A DNA stretch of 64,000 bases from Lepidostoma basale (GCA_022606425.2 JAHDVF020000893.1:62001-126000), one strand, 5' to 3'; shown: positions 10,901 through 19,521, counted from the stretch's first letter. Notes: a model not told the origin generated them from the letters alone. Numbers and translations: made by a program.

Positions 10901-13900
10901 CCTCGGATCGTAGCGCCAAGGTTGTTGCGTGAAGTATCTTCCCGCTGGCTAACCAGCCGAGGGCCGTTCGGGACATGAGGGGGAGGTCCGCTTTCTCAGA
11001 GACCTCCCGTGACACTATTAGGTGCGCGTTATCATTCCCGATCAGTATGACCGGTCGTACGCGTCGCCCGTCGGGTAGCGGCTGTAGTGGGAGGTCTAGA
11101 CCCTCCACCGTGTATGCCTCCACGGTGTACTTTTGTCCCTCCGAGTTAAGGAGGGATATCGATACTCGCCGGGAGTGAGAGTCCTTTGCGCACGCTCCGA
11201 GTGCTCCGTGTAGGCGGAGCTCGTACTTCGGTCCCGTGGCGCCGACGTCTCTTGCCGTTCTGGCGTCGATTAAGGTGACCGTCGACCCCTCATCGAGGAG
11301 AGCGTGCACTGGGGCTGCACCTCTAGGTCCGGTCACCGTTACCTCCGCAACTTTGAGGTAGACATCTGGGTCGGGCCGCGAGACGTGCATGCACGTCACC
11401 GCTTGCGTCCTATGTAGGAGTTCGTGGTGATCTCCGCCGCATCCCTCGATGTTGCACGGTCCTTGCACACACTGACCTTTGTGTAAGGCCAAACAAACAA
11501 CACAGGCGCCGGCCGCTCGAACGAGCACCCAGCGCCGTTTCGGATCACTTTTCGTAAACTCGGGGCACTTTTTCAACTTATGTTTATGAGAGTTGCAGAT
11601 CGCACAAGCGTTTCTTACACTTTTATTGTCACTTATTTCACTGGGGCGTTTACGCGGCGGGGCACTCACGGTGTCGCGCGCGGGCGCGGCGCATTCTTTT
11701 GCTTCGTACGCTGTCGCGTGCACTGTGGCCTTGAAGTCGCGCCTCTCGCGTCCCGTCGCGGCCCTTCCCGATCTCAGCGAGCAACCGAAACGAGGCATCC
11801 GGTCCATGATGTTCCGGAGGAACTTCGAGAACTCGGTGATGGTTGACTCGGTTGCAGTCTGCGCCCAATTCACCCGCAGAAAGAAAGGTAACTTTGCAGT
11901 TACGTCGCACAACAGCGCCGGGTTCGCCAAGTAATCCGAGGGCATGAGATTTAGTTGCGCCACTAGATTTTGGATCGCCGCACTAAAATCGAAGAACTGT
12001 TCGTTCGTTGCGTTGTCCGGGAGGTCGGGGAGTTTCCTAACCCTCTCTAGGGTCAGTGTCGCAATCGAGTGGACGTCACCGAAGCGGCGTTCCAGGACCT
12101 CGAGGATTTCCGGGACGTGCTCCGGGTCCAAAAGAAGGCTTGCTACTGCTCCCCGCGCCTTCCCGACGAGTACGCGCTGAAGTCGCATCAGGTTCTCCGC
12201 CTTGGTCATCTTGCAGGTGGTGGTAGACGACCAGAATTGGGCCTGCCAGCCCGGCCAGTCCAGGGGGTCGCCGGCGAAGTTGGGAAGGTCCTTCGCCATG
12301 GACTGTCTGGCGAGGAAGGCCGTCATTTGGTTCCCCTGTTCGGTTGAGTGGGAAGGGCCATCGTTGAGGCTCCTGGCTTCAGCCCTCTCCATCAAGGCGG
12401 TCAGGCGGGCGAGTGACTCGTCCGTTCCACCGCTCACTGGGGGCCAAAGCGCCTGCATCGGCGCTCCGTCCATGCGGGGTGGCGGGGCGTGTGTGCCGGC
12501 CGCGTACCCGCGTGTGTTGTCCGGCGCCGGGCCTTGTAGGCCGGGCGCGGCGTTGTAGTGCGGCTCCTCTCGATTGGCGGAGCGCCCGTGGCTGCTCCGC
12601 TCCTCGCCGCTCTGCACAGGCTGCGTGGGTCCCCACCGCGTGTCGGCCGGCGCCGGGGCCCTCGGGCCGGGCGCGGGCGCGCTGCTGTGGTCCTGCATCC
12701 TGCGCTCAGCAGCATAGGGGTCGTATGATGGGACCCTGCTGCTCGGAGTCGGATCCGTTCTGCTCCAATGCGCGCCTGACGCGTCTGCATGGTGCTGATG
12801 TCCGGGCTCCTGGTGGGTGAGTGCTGGCGGCACCTGCCGCGGTTGACACGCCTGTGCCGGTCCGTTGTAACCGGATGGTGTCATCCCCAGTGGCAGCGCT
12901 CGTTCGGGGGCTGAACGCGGGTCGTAAGGCCGCGCCCAGCCGCTCGGAGTAGGATCTGCTTGTTCCCACTGCGCACCTGGCGCCAGGCTTGGTGCGCCGG
13001 GCGCGGGTGCGTCATCGTGGTACTGCGCCCTGTCCTCCTGTGATGTGGGGTCGCCATGCCTCCACTGCGCGCCGGTGTGGGCCGGGCCGTCTCGGCCGGG
13101 CGCCGGCGCGCTGGCCCGGGTCTGCTGTCCGGGCATGAACGGCGTTGGATCCTGCCGCGGTTGACCTGCTTGTGCCGGCCCGCCTGGGCCGGGAGCGGTC
13201 ATTCCTGCTGGCGGCGCTCGTCCTGTGAGTGCACGCAGTGAAGCCTGAAGATCTTCCATCTGTGCAGCGTATCTCTCGACCTCCCGCTCGCGCCTCCGCA
13301 GCTCCTTGCGGAGCAGGCGGACGGTGTCCTGGGTAGAGATCGAAGACGGCTGGTCCTCATCCTCGGTGTCCGTGCTCCTGCTCGGACACGGCGTGGTGAG
13401 GTCGGCTGTTGCGGAAGCCCCGCTGTCGGCGGGCGCAGATGAACATGTCTGCAGCCACTCGGCGGTCGTCTGGTCCCCGGAAGGCACACGAACGGCGGGC
13501 GCAGGCTGCTCGGCTGCGGTGAGAGGGGCTGCCGGGGGCGCTAGGCCCGGGGCGGCAGCGAAGTGGGTGGAAGGCGGTGCATTCCCTCCGGCTGTGGTGG
13601 TGGAAGGTCCAGCGGGCCCACTGGAGGCTTCCTTCCCGGAGCGGAGTGAAGGCGACATCGGAGATGAGACTGATCCGCGGCTCGAAGGACCATGTACGGG
13701 ACGCACTGGACGTCCCTGTAATTTTTTATTTGTGGCGCCGACTGCTGCTCGTCTCCGATGTAGTCCACGGGGAAAGGGGCGTGATGCTACTTAACTCTCG
13801 TACCGAAAGCGGGCGAAAAATAATAAGCAAGTTATATTTAGTCGGCGATCGGTAGAGAGTGAAGCGTGATGCGAAGTGGGGTGTGCGAGGGCTCAGCCTT

Positions 13901-16900
13901 TATAAAGGCTATTTTCAACTGATGCTCTTGGCAGGCTCTAGGCATGCACTGATTTGCTCTGCCCAGGGCCCACCTATTTATACGATTTGCCGGCGGCGGT
14001 CCCGGTAGCAGTGCCACCTGGCGGCACTTTCTCAAAGCTACCTGCCGGCCGCGAGGCCTCCCACTGTTTTCGCCACCCCACGCTTCGACCGTTCACACTT
14101 CACTCCGTCCCGACCGCCTCGTTTATTCCTTATGATCAATTATACAAGAAAAATACAAAAAATAGGACTTATACTCTAAATACACAAAGTTGCGACGTTA
14201 AAACCGGGAGCAAAAAATGTACGGGGAGAATTGTGGGACTGGCCAAAATGGACGCCGCGGACCCCTGTGTGCCCTCTCTCGCTCGCACACAGCTTGCTGG
14301 CCTCGGCGTCCTAGGTAGCAGACTTTCAGCGCAGTCCCCTCTCTCCGCCCGTTACCTAATTCAGCCCACGATTCCAACGCCGCACAAACACAAATAGATA
14401 GATGAAATTAAGTGATAATATCGGGAAGTTTTAATCGCCCCCGTACGTCCGATACACACTTAAAATAGTCCAACTCTAGCAGGAACTTCTAAATATTATG
14501 AAATTTTTAATTTAATTTTAATTTTAAATAATTATAATAATACAAATAAAATGTCTGTTTTATATAAGTTTTATTATAATTTATGGGGATGACATTTGTT
14601 AATGCCATAGAAAAGCGAAACATGTCACTTCCATAAATTATAATAAAACTTCTAGAAAACAGACATTTTCATTTGTATTATATCATTAAAATTAAAAATC
14701 GTGACACGATCAGATAGATCAAATACTAAATGTCGGCCACGTGAAGAGTCAGAGAAATCGACGTGCTTTCATGACAGATGTATGAAAGAACAGTGTGGTG
14801 GTCCATTCTTTCTGCCTACCAAATCGACCACCACATGAGACGGCGTTATGGTGAGTTAGTTGAAAGTTTTACTAGCACTCCGTTTTCAAAATATGTGAAA
14901 ATTATATTTCAGGTATCCTCAAGATGCGTAGTACCCTCGTGGGGGTGATTTGTATAGATCCAAAACAATTGTTGGAGGAAGGCATCCGGCGGGAGGTATC
15001 CCGGCTGGTAGGGGGGCGCCTATCAACCGCACTGGCGGGCCCCGGAGGCGACCTCGCTGCCCGCCTCCAGCAGTTGGCAAAACACATGGACGGATACCGG
15101 AGATCTTTTGAATACATACAGGACTACATCAACATTCATGGCCTCAAAATTTGGCAAGAAGAGGTAACTGTGTGGATTACTTAAAAAATATATCAACTGT
15201 TTTAGAATTAAGGCTTCTTTTCCAAAAGAAATTAATTATTCTATGTCTTCTTATTGTCCTGTCACACCTCCATAGTGCACAGGCCTCAAGGATTCTCCTC
15301 CACCCGACTCTATGGCTCACCTGCTGCCTAACACCATCCATATGCGTCCTGCCGCCTTAACCTTGTCCTGCAGTGTGCTTCTCCAAATGGCTCTTAACCT
15401 GCTTCGCTTCCTCTTTCCACCCACAGGGGACCAGCTAGTGCGGCCTGAGCGATGCAGGCTGTATTACGTCTCAGGGTGTGACCGATCCATTACCATTTGT
15501 GTCTAGCGACCTGTTTTCTGATTAGCCTTTCACCTGCTATGGCCTAGCAAAAAGCATATGACACTTTTTGGAGCCAAACGATTTTGAATATTGAGCAGAG
15601 ACACCTATTTATAAACACCTGGAGTTTTCCAATAACGTCCGTGGTGGGTTTCCGTAAAATTAAAAATTGGTTCATTCAGATGTTATCACATAAAAAATTA
15701 TTGCTTCAAATTTTCAATGAACTATATTTTCATTTGTCATTAGTTCAAAGAGAAAAACATGGTATCAGCACAATCTTTAATTTGAATTTAGTTTAATTGA
15801 AATATGAACACAAAAATATATAGCGGAAAATTCTCTTCAAATACTGCTTAGACACCTCATTTTTTCATACAGAGCAAACTCTATACTTTAGGAGTTCTTT
15901 TGATTAAAAAAATAGCATTGTGGGTATTTAATTCATTTTATAGCAATTATTTATTTTTTAGGTTTCAAATATAATCCATAAAAGTGTCGAGGAGGAATGC
16001 ACCAAACTTCTAAAGCTGAAGGCCACCCAGACCTGCGGTCAGCTGAACACAACTGGCAACAAGAACATGTTTGGCTGTTTGGTGCAAGATATTTACAACC
16101 TAGCTGATCCCAAGTAAGACTAAATGCTTGTTCACCATTAGCATTATACTCTATATACTGATCAATATTTTTACTAAGGAATGAAAAATATTCACATCTT
16201 AATAAAACATTAAAAAGATTAGTAAATAAATGAAGGTTAAAATCTTTGAGTTGAACACGTCAACTATTTCAATTTTCTTTATTTATTAAAAAAAAAAAAG
16301 ATTAAGTACTTACATATCAATGCTCTTCGTATCTGTTATGTAATATTTTCTCTTTGTTGTTGTATTATTTATTTATTTTAGGAATACAGTTTACATCGAA
16401 CACAACAGTGCCTGGTTTGACTGTAAAACCCATCAAGAAACAATGACAACATCGGTAATAGCTTCCATTCAAAGAGGAGTAGGAGTGGCCGGTTTACATG
16501 GTGTTGTCAAAGCACTCGGGTATCGGATAACAGCCCGTCTCCGTCACATAACCCAACTTTTACCCGCTATATCCCAAGCCTGTCCTAAGCCTAGCTTCCC
16601 TGCCCCCAACATCATGGTTTCCAACCCTGGAAAGGTTTACAGTCAGTTGACCGGGAAGGTAGCCAAGTTCATGCCACAGGTGCTAGACTGGCTGTTGGAG
16701 ATTGGGACGGCGCAACTGTTGATGAAACACATCGCCTACAGGTTGAACACTTCATGCAAATTTGATTCCTGTCACCTTGAAGCATCCCTGAATGCTGCAC
16801 ATGAGTAAGTACATTCTTGTTCATTTTTACTTTTGTTGGTGACAAGAACTCGCTAATATTTTACTATCTATCTAATAAGTAGTCTGATAATCTCTCTAAT

Positions 16901-19167
16901 AAGTAATGTCTCCATAACTCTAGAAAAGTGAACACAACTTTACCACAGTAAAATTAGTATCCAACCCCCCTCCCCCAAACAAAAAACGAAATTTTAAATT
17001 TACACTTTTCTCTGTAGGTATGTATTTTATGCAATGGATTTCCTACTATAAATAATAATAAAAAGCCTTTGTCCTATATCAAAACAATCATAGGTGATAT
17101 AATGAACCTTTTTGAATGAGCTTTTATTTTATATGAAAAACATGATATTGAGTATTATGCCCCAAGTTAAAAAAATTGTGTGCGAAACTGTAGTTTATTT
17201 AACAGAACTAAGATATTAAAATTATTTAACCTTAATGACAACTTATTTGGTAAAGAATTGATCTGTTTTGAACTATTCTTCAACTTCTTTCTACAGGGCT
17301 GTTTTGAATGACATAAAAGTGAACTACACCGAATCTTCAAAGCCCTACCCCCACAAGGAGCTGTTGATTGATCTGAAAGAACTCACAGAGAGGGCGGGTA
17401 TCAGTCAACCCTATTCAAATATTTATATCAAAACACATAATGAACAAATAGCTTACTTGACATTCCTGATTGCAATTTCACATCTACGGAAAATGGCGTA
17501 CTATGATAATCTGGGTAAGGGTTTAGCATCTTTCATAAACTTTAAGGTTGTTCATCTGAAATATGACAAATAATAATGTTTTGTATTAATATTTCAATTA
17601 TATTCATTTTATACAAGGATTTTACAACCCTGATATCAAATATAGGACTATTTTAATAAATTTGATTATCTAGATTTAATATGATGGTCCTGAGGATTTT
17701 TTATTTATTTATATTTAACAGTTAATGCATAATACAACCAGTGGCGGTATTCCCATAGAAGCCTAGAAGCCCGGCTTGCATAAGAAGTTTTGAATCAAAA
17801 CCCACAAATCTAAGTAATTATGCCCCCGCATAAACCAACAACCCACCAAATCACCTTCCAACAATGTTCTCATCAGACGTAAGAGAAATAGCCACAAGAA
17901 CTGAACCTCTGTAAGCCAGAAGAGGTTTTTATTAAAAATTTCTTACGCAAGCCGGGCTTCTGGGCTTCTATGGGAATACCGCCACTGAATACAACGGTTC
18001 CTATTTGCTTATTGAAAAACGATTGAAATTATTTTTAGAATCAAAAAACATAATTTTTAATATTTGATAATGAATAAAAATATCTGTTTGCCATGCTAAG
18101 GCATTAACAAATGTCCTATATGAATTGATAAAGCCTTAGCAAGGAGAAACATGTCATTCTCATAAAGTATAATAAAAACAGACATTTTCATTCATATTAA
18201 ATATGAAGTTTTACATCATTGTTCAAGAAACAAATATTTACAAATTTTGATAAGACTAATGTAAGAATTGTGTAACATATATTTGTAGGTTGCCTGACAT
18301 CCCGTCGCTATAATGACCAGTTAGATGGAGCCCCATTTATTGTGGGCATTGCTACATTATTACGGCAACACCGCAGTGGCTACGCTAACCATTTTGTTTT
18401 GCTGCTCTCCCAGTACGCAACCTCACATGCTGATCTAGGATTAAGGTAAGCAAAAAGTAGTAAAAGATTTCAATTTAAAAACAGCATTTAGTCCAAAATA
18501 TTTGAATTGTCATGCCTACTACTGATACTGTCAATAATCATAAGTCCAATGTCAGTATCCCTTTTAATGTAAGTAATGCCTTCATTACTTTCAAGTTTAG
18601 AGTTTGTATTATTTTTGGGATCAGGGGGCGTGTTTTTGCTACGAAATAATAACTATGATTCTTTTGTGGCTGTCGGTGAAGGACAAGTGGATGTTACAAT
18701 ATATTTTGGTTTAAAAACTTACTAACAAGATATAATGACCTACCTGGGGAAAAGTTGGTTTAAAATATTCATCTTGATTCCAAATTTAAATTGTTGTATT
18801 ATGATTTTATTTTCTCAAGTTGTCAGTCTACGTCTAGGATCTTGTCTTTCGCGAGTAAGAGTTGTCAGTAGTTTTCATGGAACAACTTGTAATTATTGCT
18901 AAAAGTGACAATAAAAAATATGAACCTATTATTTGTTAATTAAATGATATAGGGGTTTTCCTATATATCAATATATTTTTTAATTGAATCTGTGATTTTA
19001 ACTCTTTCAGTTTAAAAACTCCTGAATTATCTGCTGATACATCGGTGACCATTCGGTTCCTAGAACTATTCTGCAAGACCACAGATATCCCCCAGAGCTT
19101 CTTGGAGACCGTCATTCCTTCCAACATCCTCACGCAACATCAATACATGACCACCAAGGCTATATAA
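1974..19167 (+). CDS. WASHC5: WASH complex subunit 5 (strumpellin), complete, 11 exons, 1139 aa
   Basis: Strumpellin is a scaffold subunit of the WASH regulatory complex, which activates Arp2/3 on endosomes for actin-driven sorting. Exons, all GT-AG and in frame: 1974-2104, 2196-2298, 3236-3427, 4347-4561, 4671-6091, 14913-15163, 15962-16113, 16382-16804, 17297-17514, 18289-18445, 19011-19167. The product is 1139 aa, against about 1159 aa in human. Landmarks shared with vertebrate strumpellin include KYGDIVFDFSYFK near residue 56, PLPEHRSTALASQAAML and AKMREVVDKYFPDNW (exon 5), LDIPLLRINQAASPDLLSVS, and RSFEYIQDYINIHGLKIWQEE (exon 6). A second ATG directly follows the first (1977), so the start may be one codon later. 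Intron 5 is 8.8 kb because it carries a BEL/Pao retrotransposon in antisense orientation; its splice sites are intact. No break was seen in the coding sequence. Confidence 0.96.
2575..2850. repeat. Interspersed repeat R-A, copy 1 (WASHC5 intron 2)
   Basis: This copy aligns by eye with 27842-28143. Shared landmarks in order are AACCGCCCTACCT, a T-rich block, ACTCGACCGCACACTT-like, CCCCTTGTAAAACTATCATA, GTGTTGTTGGCACAC, and GTACATTACTTT followed by GATAGCGCAGAAT. Neither copy has a protein-coding frame or clear terminal repeats, so the class is unknown. It may be a non-autonomous DNA transposon or a SINE. Confidence 0.6.
3587..3890 (-). mobile_element. Truncated LINE 3' end (WASHC5 intron 3)
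   Basis: On the minus strand this stretch reads K-W-R-W-A-G-H-V-A-R-D-P-D, the C-terminal landmark of many insect non-LTR retrotransposon reverse transcriptases, then decays through frameshifts. The tail at the left end is (GAA)-rich (CTTCTTCTTCT on the plus strand), as in the other LINE insertions of this window. It is non-functional. Confidence 0.65.
6354..6416 (-). mobile_element. LINE 3' tail fragment (GTTA-tail family, copy 2)
   Basis: This is the reverse complement of the last ~60 bp of the element at 63293-63755: ACTAACTAATCATC, then GGGGTAGGCAGAAAG, then GGACTGCCACAC. It is joined to a GC-richer block (6420-6540) and an A/T-rich low-complexity stretch (6545-6620) that I could not classify. 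Confidence 0.65.
6738..7502 (-). repeat. 3' LTR of the BEL/Pao element (765 bp)
   Basis: This LTR matches the 5' LTR apart from one extra A in a homopolymer. It carries the same TATA-containing palindrome (6941-6956) and the same AATAAA complement (6770-6775). It lies directly beside the polypurine tract at 7503-7510. Confidence 0.95.
7503..7510 (-). other. Polypurine tract of the BEL/Pao element
   Basis: GGGGGGAG on the minus strand immediately precedes the 3' LTR, where second-strand priming is expected. It lies 17 bp after the Gag-Pol stop codon at 7527-7529. Confidence 0.85.
7527..13658 (-). CDS. BEL/Pao Gag-Pol polyprotein, uninterrupted, 2043 aa
   Basis: The first ATG in frame is at 13658; an open frame extends up into the LTR but has no earlier ATG. 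Order by residue: a low-complexity Pro/Ala/Gly-rich region with a short charged coiled-coil segment (about 110-145) and degenerate repeats around W-x(3)-D-P-T (about 165-400); a DUF1759-like Gag core beginning DLPNFAGDPLDWPGW near 457; Cys/His knuckles (CAICNSH near 685, CVVC near 719); a retroviral-type aspartic protease (LLDEGSTVTLID near 787); reverse transcriptase with YMDD near 1178; RNase H with the Asp-Glu-Asp set in HVFCDAS, PRMELQ and YWTDSS; an integrase zinc-binding segment (H-H...C-x-x-C near 1650-1690); and an integrase core with Asp in GLDYFGP, Asp in LTDNGTNF and Glu in GGAWERL. The C-terminal 100 residues resemble DUF5641. All catalytic residues looked for are present. The protein drives reverse transcription and integration of the element. 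Confidence 0.95.
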   Translation of the reverse strand: MSPSLRSGKEASSGPAGPSTTTAGGNAPPSTHFAAAPGLAPPAAPLTAAEQPAPAVRVPSGDQTTAEWLQTCSSAPADSGASATADLTTPCPSRSTDTEDEDQPSSISTQDTVRLLRKELRRREREVERYAAQMEDLQASLRALTGRAPPAGMTAPGPGGPAQAGQPRQDPTPFMPGQQTRASAPAPGRDGPAHTGAQWRHGDPTSQEDRAQYHDDAPAPGAPSLAPGAQWEQADPTPSGWARPYDPRSAPERALPLGMTPSGYNGPAQACQPRQVPPALTHQEPGHQHHADASGAHWSRTDPTPSSRVPSYDPYAAERRMQDHSSAPAPGPRAPAPADTRWGPTQPVQSGEERSSHGRSANREEPHYNAAPGLQGPAPDNTRGYAAGTHAPPPRMDGAPMQALWPPVSGGTDESLARLTALMERAEARSLNDGPSHSTEQGNQMTAFLARQSMAKDLPNFAGDPLDWPGWQAQFWSSTTTCKMTKAENLMRLQRVLVGKARGAVASLLLDPEHVPEILEVLERRFGDVHSIATLTLERVRKLPDLPDNATNEQFFDFSAAIQNLVAQLNLMPSDYLANPALLCDVTAKLPFFLRVNWAQTATESTITEFSKFLRNIMDRMPRFGCSLRSGRAATGRERRDFKATVHATAYEAKECAAPARDTVSAPPRKRPSEISDNKSVRNACAICNSHKHKLKKCPEFTKSDPKRRWVLVRAAGACVVCLALHKGQCVQGPCNIEGCGGDHHELLHRTQAVTCMHVSRPDPDVYLKVAEVTVTGPRGAAPVHALLDEGSTVTLIDARTARDVGATGPKYELRLHGALGACAKDSHSRRVSISLLNSEGQKYTVEAYTVEGLDLPLQPLPDGRRVRPVILIGNDNAHLIVSREVSEKADLPLMSRTALGWLASGKILHATTLALRSEDRQDTRLDELLRYNFAVDSLGVTAAERINADDQRAEQLMEQTTRRLADGSWETGLLWKEDSSLLPDNRACARRRLLTLEKKLQRDPPLAAQYTEKMELLLSKGYARQLSEAEAAAPAPRRWYLPHFSISNPNKPGKFRVVFDAASRCRGTSLNDRLLTGPDLLTSLLGNLIRFREGKVALAADIKEMFLRIKIRPADWPSQTYLWRPNAQSEPAAYVLTSVMFGATCSPSSAHFVRNKAAEACALKFPEAAIAIRTKFYMDDYLDAVDTPEEAATLVRDIRDALAASGFELTNWATNEPASIQSVPIDARAKTAVTIDGGEETEKILGLEWSPAADQFRFNFRRTEDVAARPTKRQLLSAVMRIFDPVGFITCLTIRSKILLQAVWRSGIEWDEVIQPAQAKKWQEWLELASHIDVKIPRCTAGRSGGDVTLHVFCDASELACCTVAYIVGGKDVYFIAAKTKVAPLKPLSVPRMELQAALMAARLAATIRKETQLHIIKTTYWTDSSTVLCWIRTDPRSYSAFVANRLGEIDELSSASDWKWVPTKLNPADAGTRDGEAPDLTPAGKWFGGPAFLRAPETEWPRERALQPQPDDLELRPQFVGTLTQLDEGGLPDVTRFSSWSRLTRATAWVLRFIRRCREGAARREPEGTLRAEEVREAEKRLTQASQSRSFRSMRSSRLAPLAPFQDREGLWRADSRLRKLRGVSGDTRSPIILDGDDPYTRLLLNHIHHKGLHPAIETTVAEVRSSFHVLRLRTNLRALRFRCPTCRFRRCQPLPPRMAPLPSIRLAGRVRPFTHCGLDYFGPMEVTIGRRREKRYGALFTCLTTRAVHLELAASLSADSAIMALRRMSARRGQPATILTDNGTNFHGADREMREAATELSANEKIAEYLAGNETEWRFIPPGAPHMGGAWERLVRSVKQALKAILREQAPREETLLTALAEVEHTINNRPLTHVAVDPTEEEPLTPNHFLMGGASRRPHLTILARGKPDACLRKQWRISQQLADGFWRRWLRDYVPTISHRQKWHQQRPPIKVGDLVLLADPSLPRNTWPRGRVVEATPAADGQTRTVTIQTSKGTYTRPAVRVAVFQPEPDTPLPKDALPPPKTRRRPTPRLGYARKC
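13678..13692 (-). other. Primer-binding site of the BEL/Pao element
   Basis: Read on the minus strand directly after the 5' LTR, with no spacer, is TGGTCCTTCGAGCCG. It is complementary to a tRNA 3' end of the form CGGCTCGAAGGACCA. I recall that terminus as tRNA-Tyr; the match is 15 bases before the first mismatch. The structural position is certain, the tRNA identity less so. Confidence 0.8.
13693..14456 (-). repeat. 5' LTR of the BEL/Pao element (764 bp)
   Basis: The repeat begins TGTATCGG and ends CCGTACA when read on the minus strand. It contains a 16-bp perfect palindrome with a TATA box (13895-13910) and an AATAAA signal (complement of 13725-13730) downstream of it, a U3-R-U5 arrangement consistent with a working promoter and polyadenylation site. 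It is one base shorter than its partner. Confidence 0.95.
13895..13910 (-). promoter_or_regulatory. TATA-box palindrome in the 5' LTR
   Basis: AGCCTTTATAAAGGCT is a perfect 16-bp palindrome with a TATA box at its centre, placed about 560 bp into the LTR and about 200 bp before the LTR end in the direction of element transcription. Being palindromic, it could in principle direct transcription either way. The promoter role is inferred from position. Confidence 0.55.
14537..14690. repeat. Palindromic MITE, family M-1, copy a (two arms)
   Basis: Two inverted arms of about 55 bp, running AATACAAAT...GTCTGTTTT...AGTTTTATTATAATTTATGG, flank a short centre containing TGCCATAGAAAAGCGAAACATG. The same arm occurs at 18083-18205, 19977-20058, 41456-41645, 58856-59003 and 59207-59582. 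There is no coding capacity, so this is a non-autonomous DNA transposon by structure; the superfamily was not determined. Confidence 0.7.
14704..14862 (+). mobile_element. LINE 3' tail fragment (GTTA-tail family, copy 3)
   Basis: It follows the 63293 copy from CACGATCAAATAAATC through AATGTCGGCC, the AGAAATCGACG block and CCATTCTTTCTGCCTACC to GGTGAGTTAG. Small internal deletions have removed part of the coding tail. It lies 50 bp upstream of WASHC5 exon 6 without touching its acceptor. Confidence 0.7.
15164..15961. other. WASHC5 intron 6 with an unclassified GC-richer block
   Basis: A block at about 15250-15545 is visibly richer in C and G than the surrounding intron and has short open frames without recognisable motifs. 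It resembles the decayed LINE segments elsewhere in the window but no diagnostic motif was found. The remainder is plain AT-rich intron. Confidence 0.4.
17739..17987. mobile_element. hAT-type MITE, copy 1 (249 bp, WASHC5 intron 9)
   Basis: Terminal inverted repeats of about 40 bp start CAGTGGCGGTATTCCCATAG and end with the reverse complement (one mismatch seen). A perfect 8-bp target duplication AATACAAC flanks it (17731-17738 and 17988-17995). An 8-bp duplication and a CAG-type terminus indicate the hAT superfamily. There is no transposase, so it depends on an autonomous relative. A second copy lies at 54022-54288. Confidence 0.9.
18083..18205. repeat. Palindromic MITE, family M-1, copy b (decayed)
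   Basis: It keeps TGCTAAGGCATTA...CCTTAGCAAGG in the centre, GAAACATGTCATTCTCATAAAGTATAATAAAA, and AAAACAGACATTTTCATTCATATTA at the right end. The left arm is shortened. It lies in the same WASHC5 intron as the hAT MITE. Confidence 0.65.
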
Positions 19168-19515
19168 AGGGTCCAGTACTAGCCATCATCGAGTTTTGTT
19201 ACCAGCTTTTGCGGGGTGGCCAACTTTTGCGTACATAAGATCTACTTATCTTTTAAAAATTTAACGACTTGTCATAGGCCTGCACCTAGGTACATCTAGT
19301 CCACGCCTAAATCCGGAAGGGGAGGTGTGAAATATATTCTATATCTATACACTGTATTTTAGTACAAGGCATATTGTCGCAAGCAATGGGTAGATAAATT
19401 CAATATGTGTTCAAACATACATGAATGCTCTATTTATTTCTCCACGTGTGGTTTTACTATAAAAATATTAATGTAAATTAAAATTTCTTCGTAGAAGTTC
19501 ATTGTAAAAAATGAA

Positions 19516-19521
19516 AATAAA
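19516..19521 (+). terminator. Candidate polyadenylation signal of WASHC5
   Basis: AATAAA lies 349 bp after the WASHC5 stop codon (19165-19167), in AT-rich sequence. It is one of several possible signals and was chosen by position only. Confidence 0.4.

Larger units (their letters stand above)
6738..14456 (-). mobile_element. BEL/Pao LTR retrotransposon, full length and structurally intact
   Basis: The element is 7719 bp, inserted in WASHC5 intron 5 opposite to the gene. It is bounded by TG...CA long terminal repeats (6738-7502 and 13693-14456) and flanked by the identical 5-bp target duplication CACTT (6733-6737 and 14457-14461). The LTRs differ by one base, in an A run of 6 versus 5 near 6866/13819. 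Inside, in element order, are a primer-binding site, one 2043-aa Gag-Pol frame with no stops, and a polypurine tract. BEL/Pao membership follows from the domain order Gag (DUF1759-like), CCHC knuckles, aspartic protease, reverse transcriptase, RNase H, zinc-binding integrase and DUF5641-like tail. No envelope-like second frame is present. The GC-rich composition stands out against the AT-rich intron. Confidence 0.97.

Noticed and set aside
13659..13706. Extension of Gag-Pol into the LTR from a GTG codon
   Set aside because: There is no ATG in this stretch, and it overlaps the primer-binding site; the first ATG is at 13658.
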